From: Polaromonas eurypsychrophila
GTDB lineage: Bacteria > Pseudomonadota > Gammaproteobacteria > Burkholderiales > Burkholderiaceae_C
DNA length: 64,000 nucleotides
Direction of reading: 5' to 3'
Assembly: GCF_014641715.1 (NCBI RefSeq)
Contig: NZ_BMIG01000007.1
Location: forward strand, 124,001-188,000
This document shows positions 10,236 to 18,686 of this stretch, in pieces; position 1 is the first letter of the stretch, and each line of letters starts with the position of its first letter. Both the position numbers and the translations under genes were made by a program. Under the pieces are notes generated by a model. It was given only the letters and a program-made list of their open reading frames with translations, did no database searches and had not been told where the DNA came from.

Positions 10236-11033
10236 ATGAAAACCTGTCCCGCTGGTTCCCCGTCGCGCGGGCCGTCAAGCTCGTGGCTTTATCTGCTGGA
10301 GCGTTTTGACGTCGGCGTGGTTCATCTTGACCTTGAGCTGCGGGTGATGGGCATGAATGACTACGCACGGCGCAGCCTGCCTGTGGCCGAAAAAATGCCG
10401 TTTGGCAAACTCGTGACCTCCTTTCATCCCGAAGCGGCCAGGGCCAAGGTGAAGTTTCTGCTGGGACAGGCCGAGTGCCCGGTGAACAACGCGCCGCCCA
10501 TGGCCATGATGATCAATATCCCGGACCGGATGCTGCTGATCAAGGTGTCCAAGATCGGCGATGCCCAGGGCGCCACGACGGGCTACACCCTGGTTTTTTA
10601 TGACATCACCGAGGTGGTCAGCCAGGAAGTCGAAGGCGGAGCCACACGCAGCGCGCGTGAAGGCGGCGAAAAGCGGCAACTGCGCAAGATTCCAACCATC
10701 AAGCAGAACCGCGTGCTGCTGGTGGATGTGCCCAGTGTCTCCTTCATCCGTTCCGAGGGGCACTACACCTGGGTGCATACCGGTCACGGCAACCAGTTCT
10801 GCAACCTCAATATTGGCGACCTCGAGACCCGGCTCGATCCGCAGCTGTTCCTGCGCGTGCACCGCAGCTACATCGTCAATCTGTCCCATGTCGACGAAAT
10901 CGTGCGCGGCGACGGCCGAATGACGCTGCGCATGATGGGATCCCCCCCGGTCGAGATTCCGGTGTCGCGTGCAAGCGCGCCGCGCCTGCTGGAGCAACTG
11001 GGGCTGGCGGACGCCATACCGGCCAAAATCTGA
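10236..11033 (+). CDS. rcoM: RcoM-type CO-sensing haem PAS-LytTR regulator
   Basis: With the ATG at 10236 the product is 265 residues; in-frame starts at 10158 (GTG) and 10203 (ATG) would add 26 or 11 residues, and none has a strong ribosome-binding site. The N-terminal PAS domain contains FHPEAARAKVKFLL, ECPVNN and MAMMINIPDR. From memory of Burkholderia RcoM, these align with the proximal haem ligand His74, the redox-switch Cys94 and the distal ligand Met104, here His64, Cys81 and Met91. The C-terminal half is a LytTR DNA-binding domain (about 160-255: EGHYTWVHT, FLRVHRSYIVNL). RcoM activates CO-oxidation genes when CO replaces the Met ligand. The gene lies directly upstream of coxMSL on the same strand, as expected for a dedicated regulator. 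Confidence 0.87.
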   Translation: MKTCPAGSPSRGPSSSWLYLLERFDVGVVHLDLELRVMGMNDYARRSLPVAEKMPFGKLVTSFHPEAARAKVKFLLGQAECPVNNAPPMAMMINIPDRMLLIKVSKIGDAQGATTGYTLVFYDITEVVSQEVEGGATRSAREGGEKRQLRKIPTIKQNRVLLVDVPSVSFIRSEGHYTWVHTGHGNQFCNLNIGDLETRLDPQLFLRVHRSYIVNLSHVDEIVRGDGRMTLRMMGSPPVEIPVSRASAPRLLEQLGLADAIPAKI

Positions 11034-11045
11034 TCCGCAGATTTT
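11025..11045 (+). terminator. Inverted repeat over the rcoM stop codon
   Basis: AAAATCTG and CAGATTTT pair perfectly around a 5-nt loop that includes part of the rcoM TGA. The arm ends in TTTT, giving a weak intrinsic-terminator-like or symmetric site at the end of rcoM. It is AT-rich, so termination strength is doubtful. Confidence 0.4.
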
Positions 11046-11062
11046 CATGCATGACGAATTTT

Positions 11063-11112
11063 CATTCGTGCAATCATGCTGCCGTTCGTGCGGTGTGAGC
11101 GACGGTTGATTG
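11063..11112 (+). promoter_or_regulatory. Candidate RcoM operator: ~20-bp-spaced direct repeats before coxM
   Basis: CATTCGTGCA, CGTTCGTGCG and a weaker CGGTTGATTG start at 11063, 11083 and 11103, that is, with a 20-bp period. LytTR proteins bind short direct repeats spaced about two helical turns apart, so this is a good candidate for the RcoM-responsive site. The third copy holds a TTGATT that could act as a -35, but no well-spaced -10 is visible. Seen in sequence; function inferred. Confidence 0.5.
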
Positions 11113-11122
11113 CTTAGCTTCC

Positions 11123-11139
11123 CCAGCCGAATCGGCTGG
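11123..11139. promoter_or_regulatory. Perfect 17-bp palindrome in the cox leader/promoter
   Basis: CCAGCCGA-A-TCGGCTGG lies 49 bp before the coxM start, just after the direct repeats. It could be a second operator or an mRNA hairpin. No T-run follows. Confidence 0.4.
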
Positions 11140-11187
11140 CGCTAGAGTCGCGCTTCTAAAGGCCCCTGGGCCGCCTAAGGAGACAAC

Positions 11188-12051
11188 GTGATTCCACCCT
11201 CATTTGCGTACCACGCGCCCCGCTCCATTGGCGAGGCGCTTTCCCTGCTGACCGAGCTGGGCGACGATGCCAAGCTGCTCGCCGGCGGACACAGCCTGCT
11301 GCCCATGATGAAGCTGCGTTTTGCCCAGCCGGGCGTGCTGATCGACATCAACCGGATTCCCGAGTTGCGCGGGATCCGCGAGGAGGGCGGCAAGATCCGT
11401 ATCGGCGCGATGACGACCGAAAGCGAGCTGATTGCCTCCCCGTTGCTGCAGGAGCATCTGCCGCTGCTGGCCGAGGCGGCCCGCATGATCGCCGACCCGC
11501 AGGTGCGCAACCGCGGCACCATAGGCGGCGACATCGCCCACGGCGACCCGGGCAACGACCACCCCGCGATTGCGATGGCGCTTGATGCAAGCTTTGTATT
11601 GCAGGGACCGGCGGGCGAGCGCCAGGTGCCGGCCGTCGATTTTTTCCACGGCACCTACATGACGGCCTTGGCCGAGAACGAAATCCTGACCGCCATCCTG
11701 GTGACGCCTTTCGCGTCGGGTACCGGTTATGCCTACCAGAAGCTCAAGCGCAAAACCGGTGACTGGGCCACGGCCGGTGCCGCCGTGGTGATGCGCATGG
11801 CCGGCGGTGTGGTGACGCAGGTCAGCATAGGCCTGACCAATGTGGCGCCGACGGCGCTGCGTGCCCGCGATGCCGAGAAGGCGTTGATCGGTCAGCCTGT
11901 CAATGACGCCTCGCTGGCCGCGGTGGTGCAGGCGGTGCGCGCGGTGTGCGACCCGGCGGAGGACTTGCGCGGCGATGTTGAGTACAAGACCGCGATGGCC
12001 GGTGAAATGGCGAAACGCGCCATTCTTGCCGCTGCCGCGCGCTGCCGTTGA
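11188..12051 (+). CDS. coxM: CO dehydrogenase medium (FAD) subunit
   Basis: A 287-residue FAD-binding subunit of the molybdenum hydroxylase family. AGGHS falls at residues 32-36 and TIGG at 111-114, the same positions I recall for the flavin-binding motifs of Oligotropha carboxidovorans CoxM. It receives electrons from the CoxS [2Fe-2S] clusters and passes them to quinone. The start is GTG at 11188, supported by AAGGAGA seven bases upstream. First gene of coxM-coxS-coxL-coxG-coxD-coxE, all on the same strand with short gaps. Confidence 0.96.
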   Translation: MIPPSFAYHAPRSIGEALSLLTELGDDAKLLAGGHSLLPMMKLRFAQPGVLIDINRIPELRGIREEGGKIRIGAMTTESELIASPLLQEHLPLLAEAARMIADPQVRNRGTIGGDIAHGDPGNDHPAIAMALDASFVLQGPAGERQVPAVDFFHGTYMTALAENEILTAILVTPFASGTGYAYQKLKRKTGDWATAGAAVVMRMAGGVVTQVSIGLTNVAPTALRARDAEKALIGQPVNDASLAAVVQAVRAVCDPAEDLRGDVEYKTAMAGEMAKRAILAAAARCR

Positions 12052-12094
12052 ACCCGCAGAAGAAGAACAAGCAGATCTACAGGAGACCCAGGCG

Positions 12095-12583
12095 ATGATC
12101 AAGAAAATTGTTTCCATGACCCTCAATGGCCGCAAGGTGGAAGAGGCGGTCGAACCGCGCACGTTGCTCGTGCACTTCCTGCGCGAGAAGATGAGTCTGA
12201 CCGGTGCCCACATTGGCTGCGAAACCAGCCACTGCGGCGCCTGCACGGTGGACATTGACGGGCAGTCCGTCAAGAGCTGCACGCATCTTGCCGTGCAGTG
12301 CGACGGCAGCGAGATCAAGACCGTGGAGGGGCTGGCCAATGCCGGCGTACTGCATGCGGTGCAGGAAGGCTTCTACAAGGAGCATGGCCTGCAGTGCGGT
12401 TTCTGCACACCGGGCATGCTGATGCGCGCTTACCGTTTCCTGCAGGACAACCCGGACCCGACCGAAGAGGAAGTGCGTGTCGGCATGTCGGGCAACCTGT
12501 GCCGCTGCACCGGTTACCAGAACATCGTCAAGGCGGTGCTGCACGCCGCCCGGGTACTGCAACAAGACAAGGTCGCCGCGTAA
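12095..12583 (+). CDS. coxS: CO dehydrogenase small (2x[2Fe-2S]) subunit
   Basis: A 162-residue iron-sulfur subunit, the normal length. The N-terminal plant-ferredoxin domain has the cluster ligands in [12 protein letters not shown] plus a downstream Cys (KSCTH). The C-terminal all-alpha domain has CGFCTPG and CRCTGYQ, which bind the second [2Fe-2S] near the molybdopterin. The ATG at 12095 is preceded by AGGAGA. Sits 43 bp after coxM and 29 bp before coxL. Confidence 0.97.
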   Translation: MIKKIVSMTLNGRKVEEAVEPRTLLVHFLREKMSLTGAHIGCETSHCGACTVDIDGQSVKSCTHLAVQCDGSEIKTVEGLANAGVLHAVQEGFYKEHGLQCGFCTPGMLMRAYRFLQDNPDPTEEEVRVGMSGNLCRCTGYQNIVKAVLHAARVLQQDKVAA

Positions 12584-12612
12584 GCGCAGGCGCCCATCCA
12601 AAGGAGACACGA

Positions 12613-15015
12613 ATGAACGCACCAATGAGTGATCGGGAAAAGGCCCTGATGGGCATGGGCGAGTCGCGCCTGCGCAAGGAAGATGCACGCTTCATCCAGG
12701 GCAAGGGTAATTACGTCGATGACATCAAGCTGCCCAATATGGTGTTCATGGACATCGTGCGCTCGCCGCTGGCCCATGCCCGCATCAAGCGCATCAACAA
12801 GGAGGAGGCGCTGAAGATTCCGGGCGTGCTGGCCGTGCTGACTGCCGAAGACCTCAAGCCGCTCAAGCTGCACTGGATGCCGACCCTGGCCGGGGATGTG
12901 CAGGCGGTGCTGGCCGATGAAAAAGTGCACTTCCAGATGCAGGAAGTGGCGGTGGTCATCGCCGAAGACCGTTATGCCGCTGCCGACGGCGTGGAAGCCG
13001 TCGAGGTGGAATACGAGGAGCTGCAGGCCGTGGTGGACCCGTTTGAGGCACTCAAGCCCGGGGCGCCGGTGCTGCGTGAAGACCTGGCGGGCAAGACCGA
13101 CGGTGCGCACGGCAAGCGTTACCACCACAACCACATCTTCACATGGGATGCCGGCGACAAGGAGGCCACCGATGCCGCCTTTGCCAGTGCGGCCGTCACG
13201 GTCAAGCAGGACATGTTCTACCCGCGCGTACACCCCTGCCCGCTGGAGACCTGCGGCGCGGTTGCCTCGTTCGATCCGGTGCGCGGCGAACTGACGACCT
13301 GGCTGACCAGCCAGGCGCCACACATCGTGCGCACGGTGGTGTCCATGCTCTCGGGCATTCCCGAGTCCAAGGTGCGCATCATCTCGCCGGACATAGGCGG
13401 CGGCTTCGGCAACAAGGTGCCGATCTACCCCGGTTATGTGTGCGCCATCGTGGCCTCCATCGTGCTGGGCCGGCCGGTGAAGTGGATCGAGGACCGCATC
13501 GAGAACATCTCAAGCACCGGCTTTGCCCGGGACTACCACATGACCGGCGAGCTGGCCGCCACCGCAGATGGCAAGATCCTGGCGTTGCGCACCAATGTGA
13601 TCGCCGACCATGGTGCCTTCGACGCCTGCGCCGACCCGACCAAGTTCCCGGCCGGCATGTTCCACATCTGTTCGGGTTCCTACGATATTCCGTCCGCCTA
13701 CTGCAAGGTGGACGGGGTCTACACCAACAAGGCGCCGGGCGGCGTGGCTTACCGCTGTTCGTTCCGCGTCACCGAGGCGGTGTACCTGGTCGAGCGCATG
13801 GTGGACGTGCTGGCGCAGAAACTGAACATGGACAAGGCCGAGATCCGCGCCAAAAACTTCATCCAGCGTGAACAGTTCCCGTACACCTCGGCATTTGGTT
13901 TTGAATACGACTCGGGCGATTACCAGACCGCGCTGGACAAGGTGCTCAATGCCGTGGACTACAAGGGCCTGCGCGCCGAACAAGCCAAAAAACGTGCCGA
14001 CCCGGCCTGCCCGACGCTGATGGGCATCGGCTTGGTGACCTTCACGGAAGTGGTGGGCGCCGGCCCGAGCAAGATCTGCGACATCCTGGGTGTGGGCATG
14101 TTCGACTCGTGCGAAATCCGCGTGCACCCGACCGGCAGTGCGATCGCCCGCATGGGCACCATCTCGCAGGGCCAGGGTCACCAGACCACCTACGCGCAGA
14201 TCATCGCCACCGAGCTTGGCATCCCGTCCGAGGTGATCCAGGTCGAGGAGGGTGACACCAGTACTGCACCCTACGGGCTTGGCACCTATGGTTCGCGCTC
14301 CACGCCGGTGGCCGGCGCCGCGATTGCGTTGGCCTCGCGCAAGATCCACGCGAAAGCCAGGAAGATCGCCGCGCACCTGCTGGAAGTCAGCGAAGCCGAT
14401 CTCGAATGGGAAATCGACCGTTTCAAACTGCGTGGCAATGACGACAAGTTCAAGACCATGAAGGACATTGCCTGGGCTGCCTACAACCAGCCGCCACCCG
14501 GACTGGAGCCGGGGCTGGAGGCTGTGCATTATTACGACCCGCCCAATTTCACCTTCCCCTTCGGCATCTACCTGTGTGTGGTGGACATCGACAAGGGCAC
14601 GGGCGAAACCAAGATCCGCCGCTTCTATGCGCTCGACGACTGCGGCACCCGCATCAACCCGATGATCATCGAGGGCCAGATCCATGGCGGTCTGACCGAA
14701 GGTTTTGCGGTGGCGATGGGGCAACTGCTGTCGTTTGACAAGCAGGGCAACATCCAGGGCAACTCGCTGATGGACTACTTCCTGCCGACCGCGGTGGAAA
14801 CGCCGAAGTGGGAAACCGATTACACGGTGACGCCGTCGCCGCACCACCCGATCGGTGCCAAGGGCGTGGCAGAGTCCCCGCACGTGGGCAGCATTCCGAC
14901 CTTCACAAGTGCAATGGTCGACGCGTTTGCTCACCTTGGCGTGACCCATTTCAACATGCCGCACTCGTCCTACCGCGTGTGGCAGGAACTGAAAAAAGCG
15001 GGCCTCACCAGCTGA
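12613..15015 (+). CDS. coxL: Form I CO dehydrogenase large (Mo-Cu) subunit
   Basis: An 800-residue catalytic subunit. The loop AYRCSFR (Cys382) is the form I signature that separates true aerobic CO dehydrogenases from form II (AYRGAGR); the Cys ligates copper in the Mo-S-Cu centre (Cys388 in Oligotropha). GAKGVAES with Glu754 matches the catalytic glutamate. GGGFGNK near residue 260 is one of the cofactor-binding stretches. Reaction: CO + H2O to CO2 + 2 e- + 2 H+, at the cytoplasmic face of the membrane. The ATG at 12613 has AAGGAGA upstream. Length is slightly under the ~809 of Oligotropha CoxL. Confidence 0.98.
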   Translation: MNAPMSDREKALMGMGESRLRKEDARFIQGKGNYVDDIKLPNMVFMDIVRSPLAHARIKRINKEEALKIPGVLAVLTAEDLKPLKLHWMPTLAGDVQAVLADEKVHFQMQEVAVVIAEDRYAAADGVEAVEVEYEELQAVVDPFEALKPGAPVLREDLAGKTDGAHGKRYHHNHIFTWDAGDKEATDAAFASAAVTVKQDMFYPRVHPCPLETCGAVASFDPVRGELTTWLTSQAPHIVRTVVSMLSGIPESKVRIISPDIGGGFGNKVPIYPGYVCAIVASIVLGRPVKWIEDRIENISSTGFARDYHMTGELAATADGKILALRTNVIADHGAFDACADPTKFPAGMFHICSGSYDIPSAYCKVDGVYTNKAPGGVAYRCSFRVTEAVYLVERMVDVLAQKLNMDKAEIRAKNFIQREQFPYTSAFGFEYDSGDYQTALDKVLNAVDYKGLRAEQAKKRADPACPTLMGIGLVTFTEVVGAGPSKICDILGVGMFDSCEIRVHPTGSAIARMGTISQGQGHQTTYAQIIATELGIPSEVIQVEEGDTSTAPYGLGTYGSRSTPVAGAAIALASRKIHAKARKIAAHLLEVSEADLEWEIDRFKLRGNDDKFKTMKDIAWAAYNQPPPGLEPGLEAVHYYDPPNFTFPFGIYLCVVDIDKGTGETKIRRFYALDDCGTRINPMIIEGQIHGGLTEGFAVAMGQLLSFDKQGNIQGNSLMDYFLPTAVETPKWETDYTVTPSPHHPIGAKGVAESPHVGSIPTFTSAMVDAFAHLGVTHFNMPHSSYRVWQELKKAGLTS

Positions 15016-15079
15016 CACGGCGCCGGGCCCGACGGGTACGCGACGGCGTACCTGCCTTTCTGACCATTTGAAGGAATCC

Positions 15080-15679
15080 ATGGAAGTCACTATCGACAAA
15101 CAGTACCCGGTTGCGGCAGGCCTTGATGCCGCCTGGCAGGTGCTGGCCAACATCAATGAACTCGCCACCTGTATGCCCGGGGCGCAGATCACCGAAGAGA
15201 TTGATCCGACCCATTACAAGGGCAGTGTCCGGGTCAAGGTCGGCCCGGCGGTGGCCGCCTTTGCCGGCACCATCGAGGTGCTGGCGATGGACCCGCAGGC
15301 GCACACCCTCCGGCTGCTGGGCAAAGGGGCGGACAAGGGTGGCTCCTCGGCGTCGATGGAACTGACGGCCTCGCTGGTCGCCGTGGATGCAGGAAGCAGC
15401 ACGCTGACGGGCAAGGCCGAGGTCATTGTCAATGGCAAATTTGCGCAGTTCGGCGGCCGCATGATGACCTCCGTCTCCGACATGATCCTGGCCCAGTTCG
15501 CCGAAGTGTTCTCGCAAAAGGCGCAGGCCCTGCAGGGGGCAGCTGCCCCTGCCGCCGAAGGTGCGGCTCCGGTAGCGGCGCCGGCCCCGCCCGTGGTGGC
15601 CAGGGAGTTCAACGCCCTGGGGCTGGTCTGGGCCTTGATCAGGAATTTTTTTGCGGGCCTGTTCGGTCGCAGGTCCTGA
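15080..15679 (+). CDS. coxG: CoxG-family SRPBCC membrane-anchor protein
   Basis: A 199-residue protein with an N-terminal SRPBCC/START-like domain: VAAGLDAAWQVLANINELATCMPGA is the hallmark of CoxG (carbon monoxide dehydrogenase subunit G). A Pro/Ala-rich linker (about 155-178) leads to a hydrophobic C-terminus (LGLVWALIRNFFAGLFG) likely to touch the membrane. CoxG recruits CO dehydrogenase to the membrane and has been shown in mycobacteria to carry quinone. The ATG at 15080 is chosen over a TTG at 15068 because AAGGAAT lies just upstream. Placed between coxL and coxD here, whereas it follows coxF in Oligotropha. Confidence 0.93.
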   Translation: MEVTIDKQYPVAAGLDAAWQVLANINELATCMPGAQITEEIDPTHYKGSVRVKVGPAVAAFAGTIEVLAMDPQAHTLRLLGKGADKGGSSASMELTASLVAVDAGSSTLTGKAEVIVNGKFAQFGGRMMTSVSDMILAQFAEVFSQKAQALQGAAAPAAEGAAPVAAPAPPVVAREFNALGLVWALIRNFFAGLFGRRS

Positions 15680-15691
15680 GACGCTGTCGCC

Positions 15692-16624
15692 ATGTCACTG
15701 ACTGAGGCTGTCGAGACACCCGAAGGCCTGCGCGAACGGCTGTTCAAGGCGGGCTACATCGCCGACGAAGACCTCGCAAGCCTGGTCTGGATGGGGCTGA
15801 CGCTGGAGCGCCCGCTTCTGATCGAAGGCGAGGCCGGTGTCGGCAAGACAGCCATTGCCGGCGCCTGCGCACGCGCGCTGGGCCGGCCGCTGCTGCGCCT
15901 GCAGTGTTATGAAGGCCTGGACCTGAGCCAGGCTGTCTACGAGTGGAACTACAGTCGCCAACTGCTCGAAATCCGGCTGGCAGAAGCCGGCCAGGGCGAC
16001 AAGGCGGCGCTGCGCGAAAACCTGTTTTCCGAAGCCTTTCTGCTCGAGCGGCCGCTGCTGCAGGCCATCCGTTCGCCGGAGCCCTGTGTGTTGCTGATTG
16101 ACGAGATTGATCGCGCCGACGAGGCTTTCGAAGCCTTTCTGCTCGAGATGCTGTCGGAGTACCAGGTGACCGTTCCCGAAATCGGCACGCTCACGGCGCG
16201 CAGCAAGCCGCTGGTGATTCTGACCAGCAACGGTACGCGCGACCTGTCGGACGCCTTGCGCCGGCGCTGCCTGTTTCATTACCTGGATTTTCCGACACTG
16301 GTGCGCGAGATGCAAATCGTTCGCACACTGGTGCCCGAGGCGGCCAGCCGGCTGGTCGAAGAAGCGGTGACTTTTGTCCAGCGCCTGCGCAAGGAAGACC
16401 TCGACAAGACGCCCGGCGTGGCCGAAACGCTGGACTGGGTGCGCGTGCTCTTTCATCTCGGTCATGGTGAACTGCCGGTGGACCCGCAGTCGCTGGTGCC
16501 CACGCTGGCCGCCTTGCTCAAGACGCGCAATGACCGCTGGCAGGTTACCGCCGAACGTGTGGGCAAGCTGGTCGATGGTCCGCGCATAGCGCAGGACGTC
16601 GGTGTGGCTGGTGCGATGAAATAA
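15692..16624 (+). CDS. coxD: CoxD, MoxR-type AAA+ ATPase
   Basis: A 310-residue MoxR-family ATPase. Walker A is GEAGVGKT (about residue 47) and Walker B is VLLIDEIDRADE (about 130), followed by ILTSNGTRDLSDALRRRC with sensor 1 and the arginine finger. CoxD is needed for post-translational assembly of the Cu-S-Mo centre of form I CO dehydrogenase, acting with the VWA protein CoxE. It starts 12 bp after coxG and is followed three bases later by coxE. Confidence 0.95.
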   Translation: MSLTEAVETPEGLRERLFKAGYIADEDLASLVWMGLTLERPLLIEGEAGVGKTAIAGACARALGRPLLRLQCYEGLDLSQAVYEWNYSRQLLEIRLAEAGQGDKAALRENLFSEAFLLERPLLQAIRSPEPCVLLIDEIDRADEAFEAFLLEMLSEYQVTVPEIGTLTARSKPLVILTSNGTRDLSDALRRRCLFHYLDFPTLVREMQIVRTLVPEAASRLVEEAVTFVQRLRKEDLDKTPGVAETLDWVRVLFHLGHGELPVDPQSLVPTLAALLKTRNDRWQVTAERVGKLVDGPRIAQDVGVAGAMK

Positions 16625-16627
16625 ACC

Positions 16628-17806
16628 ATGGCAATGGCTGCTGCCGTTACCACCGCCGCGGACCCAAGGCAGCGCCTCGGCGAGTTTGCCCACTACCTGC
16701 GCGAACACGGCTTTGCGCTGGGTTATGCCGAGGTCGGGTTGATGGCCCAGGCTGCAGCCGCCTTGCCGCTGTCGCAGTGGCCCCGTATCGAGGCCTTGTG
16801 GCGCGGCATCGCCTCCGGCAGCCACAAGCAGTGGCTCAGGTACCCGGATTTGCACCAGGCCTTCTGGTTCCCGCACAAGGTCCGGGGCGCTGTCCGCAGC
16901 TCGGGCATCAGCCGGCGCGCCCGTTCGCTGCCCGAACTGGTGCAGCAGATGCACAGCGAGATGGGCAACACAGCACCGGGCGAAGCCCGGTCCACGCTGG
17001 GCATGGCCGACCAGCCGGGCGAGGGCGAGCTTGAAGCCAGCGACGCACCGCCGCGTGCCCAGGGAGGCGCCAGCCGCACCGATGCGTTCGAGGAGCGTGA
17101 TTTTGCCGACTGGCTGCTGTCCGACATGGACCGATTCGAACCCCTGGTTGAGGCTTTCAAGCGGCGGCTGCGTACTCGCCTGCTGCGTCGCCTGCAACGC
17201 CACCGGGACAGCGGCGTCATTCATCTGCGGCGTTCGATGCGTTCGGCGCTGTCCACCGGCGGGGAGCTGGTGCAGCTGCACCATGTGCGCCACCAGCGCC
17301 GCCAGCCGCGTGTGGTGGCGCTGGTGGACGTGAGCCGTTCCATGGAAGTGCACGCACAATTTTTTCTGCGGCTCACGCGCGCCTTCGTCGAGGTCATGGA
17401 TGCACGGGCTTTTGTGTTCCATACCAGGCTCGCCGAGGTCACGCCGCTGATGAAGCGGCGCAGCGAACGTGTGCAGGACAAGATCAACGCGGTGACCTTC
17501 GGCTTTGGCGGCGGCACCCGCATTGCCAGTTGCCTGCACGAGGCGTTGCACCAGCACCTGGGTCGCTCCCTGGGTCGTTGGGACCTGTTCATGGTGTTCA
17601 GCGATGGTTTTGACACCGATGAACCCGAGGCCCTGGCCGGGGTGCTGGCGCAGGTGCGTGCCCGCGGTGCCCGCGTCTTCTGGTTGCACCCGACGGTGCA
17701 AGTACCCCAGTCGGCGGCGATGGCGCTGGCTGCGCCTCATGTCACGCGGTTCATGCCGGCGCACAATTTGGCCAGCCTCGAGCGCCTGTCCGAGCTGCTG
17801 GTGTGA
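16628..17806 (+). CDS. coxE: CoxE, VWA-domain assembly protein
   Basis: A 392-residue protein of the CoxE/DUF58-like VWA family. The first ~180 residues are helical and Arg-rich; the C-terminal von Willebrand A domain begins around RVVALVDVSRSM, a MIDAS motif DxSxS (D, S, S present). It partners with the MoxR ATPase CoxD to mature the copper-containing active site in the cytosol. Start ATG at 16628, three bases after coxD. The last recognisable gene of the M-S-L-G-D-E series; no CoxF (XdhC-like) gene is in the window. Confidence 0.94.
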   Translation: MAMAAAVTTAADPRQRLGEFAHYLREHGFALGYAEVGLMAQAAAALPLSQWPRIEALWRGIASGSHKQWLRYPDLHQAFWFPHKVRGAVRSSGISRRARSLPELVQQMHSEMGNTAPGEARSTLGMADQPGEGELEASDAPPRAQGGASRTDAFEERDFADWLLSDMDRFEPLVEAFKRRLRTRLLRRLQRHRDSGVIHLRRSMRSALSTGGELVQLHHVRHQRRQPRVVALVDVSRSMEVHAQFFLRLTRAFVEVMDARAFVFHTRLAEVTPLMKRRSERVQDKINAVTFGFGGGTRIASCLHEALHQHLGRSLGRWDLFMVFSDGFDTDEPEALAGVLAQVRARGARVFWLHPTVQVPQSAAMALAAPHVTRFMPAHNLASLERLSELLV

Positions 17807-17853
17807 ACCATGCTCGATGGAGATTTTCATCAAACATGACAAGCACCTCACTA

Positions 17854-17927
17854 CCGTTCGCCCTGAGCTTGTCGAAGGGTCTTCCGCTCTTGCTCAGGGC
17901 AGGCTTCGACAAGCTCAGCCCGAACGG
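17854..17927. repeat. REP-like palindromic element between coxE and mocA
   Basis: CCGTTCG...AGCTTGTCGAAG on the left is mirrored by CTTCGACAAGCT...CGAACGG on the right, giving a long imperfect cruciform of about 74 bp. Related elements lie at 20634 (half unit, inside a gene) and 23602. It may act as a transcription or mRNA-decay boundary at the end of coxE. Confidence 0.85.
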
Positions 17928-18011
17928 AGTGGTGTTTTGGAACGGAGTGATGTTTTTATTTTCGGAAACATCAATAGTTAATCTACGCTCACAACTTCTG
18001 GAAAAACAACC

Positions 18012-18686
18012 ATGGGATGCCTGCTGAAACAAGGTGGTGGGCTGTATGCCCGCCTGCGGGTCGGCGCGGTGTTGCTGGCCGCCGGCGAGGGGCGGCGTAT
18101 GGGCGGCGTGAGCAAGCCTCTGATCCGCCTGCAGGGCGTGCCCCTGATCAACCGGCAGCTGATTGCGCTCAGCGGCGCCGGGGTGGACGAGGTCGTGGTG
18201 GTGACCGGCCATGCGCGTGATGCCATCGAGGCGCAGGTCCGGAGTTTCCCGGTCACGCTGGCGCACAACGCCGACTATGCCCACGGCCAGCAAAGCTCGG
18301 TGCGGGCCGGTCTGGCGGCGCTTCGCGGCAATTTTGACGCCGTGTTCATCGTGCTGGCCGACCAGCCCCTGATCGGGTCGGCCGATCTGGTCGAACTGAT
18401 GGCGGCCTTCAAGAAGCGCCCCTCGGGCAATCTCGTGGTTCCTGTCGTCAAGGGCCAGCGCGGCAACCCGATCCTGCTCGACGACGTGGCGCTGGCCCAG
18501 GTTCTGGCCAGCGATACCCATCTGGGTTGTCGCCAGCTCATCGAGCGTCAACCCGGGCTGGTGTATGCGTTTGAAACCAGCAATACCCGTTTCACCACCG
18601 ACCTGGACACCGTCGAAGATGTGCTGCAACTGGCACAGCGTACTGGCTGGAAGCTGGAGCTGCCTTCCGATGAGCTTGCTGCGTGA
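18012..18686 (+). CDS. mocA: MocA-like molybdenum cofactor cytidylyltransferase
   Basis: A 224-residue nucleotidyltransferase of the MobA/MocA fold. The N-terminal signature AVLLAAGEGRRMGG with a following KPL is the nucleotide-binding loop, and FIVLADQPLIG carries the metal-binding aspartate. Cytidylyltransferases of this group make the MCD (cytosine dinucleotide) form of the cofactor used by CO dehydrogenase and its relatives, so position after coxE fits the job. About 15 extra residues precede the first strand; a downstream start is possible. Its stop overlaps the next start (GTGA). Confidence 0.9.
   Translation: MGCLLKQGGGLYARLRVGAVLLAAGEGRRMGGVSKPLIRLQGVPLINRQLIALSGAGVDEVVVVTGHARDAIEAQVRSFPVTLAHNADYAHGQQSSVRAGLAALRGNFDAVFIVLADQPLIGSADLVELMAAFKKRPSGNLVVPVVKGQRGNPILLDDVALAQVLASDTHLGCRQLIERQPGLVYAFETSNTRFTTDLDTVEDVLQLAQRTGWKLELPSDELAA

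Noticed and set aside
11137-11153. Possible sigma54 promoter (GG-N10-GC) before coxM
   Set aside because: TGGCGC...TCGCGC has the GG-N10-GC spacing but lacks the TTGC core, and RcoM is not a sigma54-type activator; likely chance in GC-rich DNA.
13738-13762. Form II CO dehydrogenase or xanthine dehydrogenase-like enzyme as an alternative for coxL
   Set aside because: The AYRCSFR loop and the RcoM neighbour identify form I; form II has AYRGAGR.
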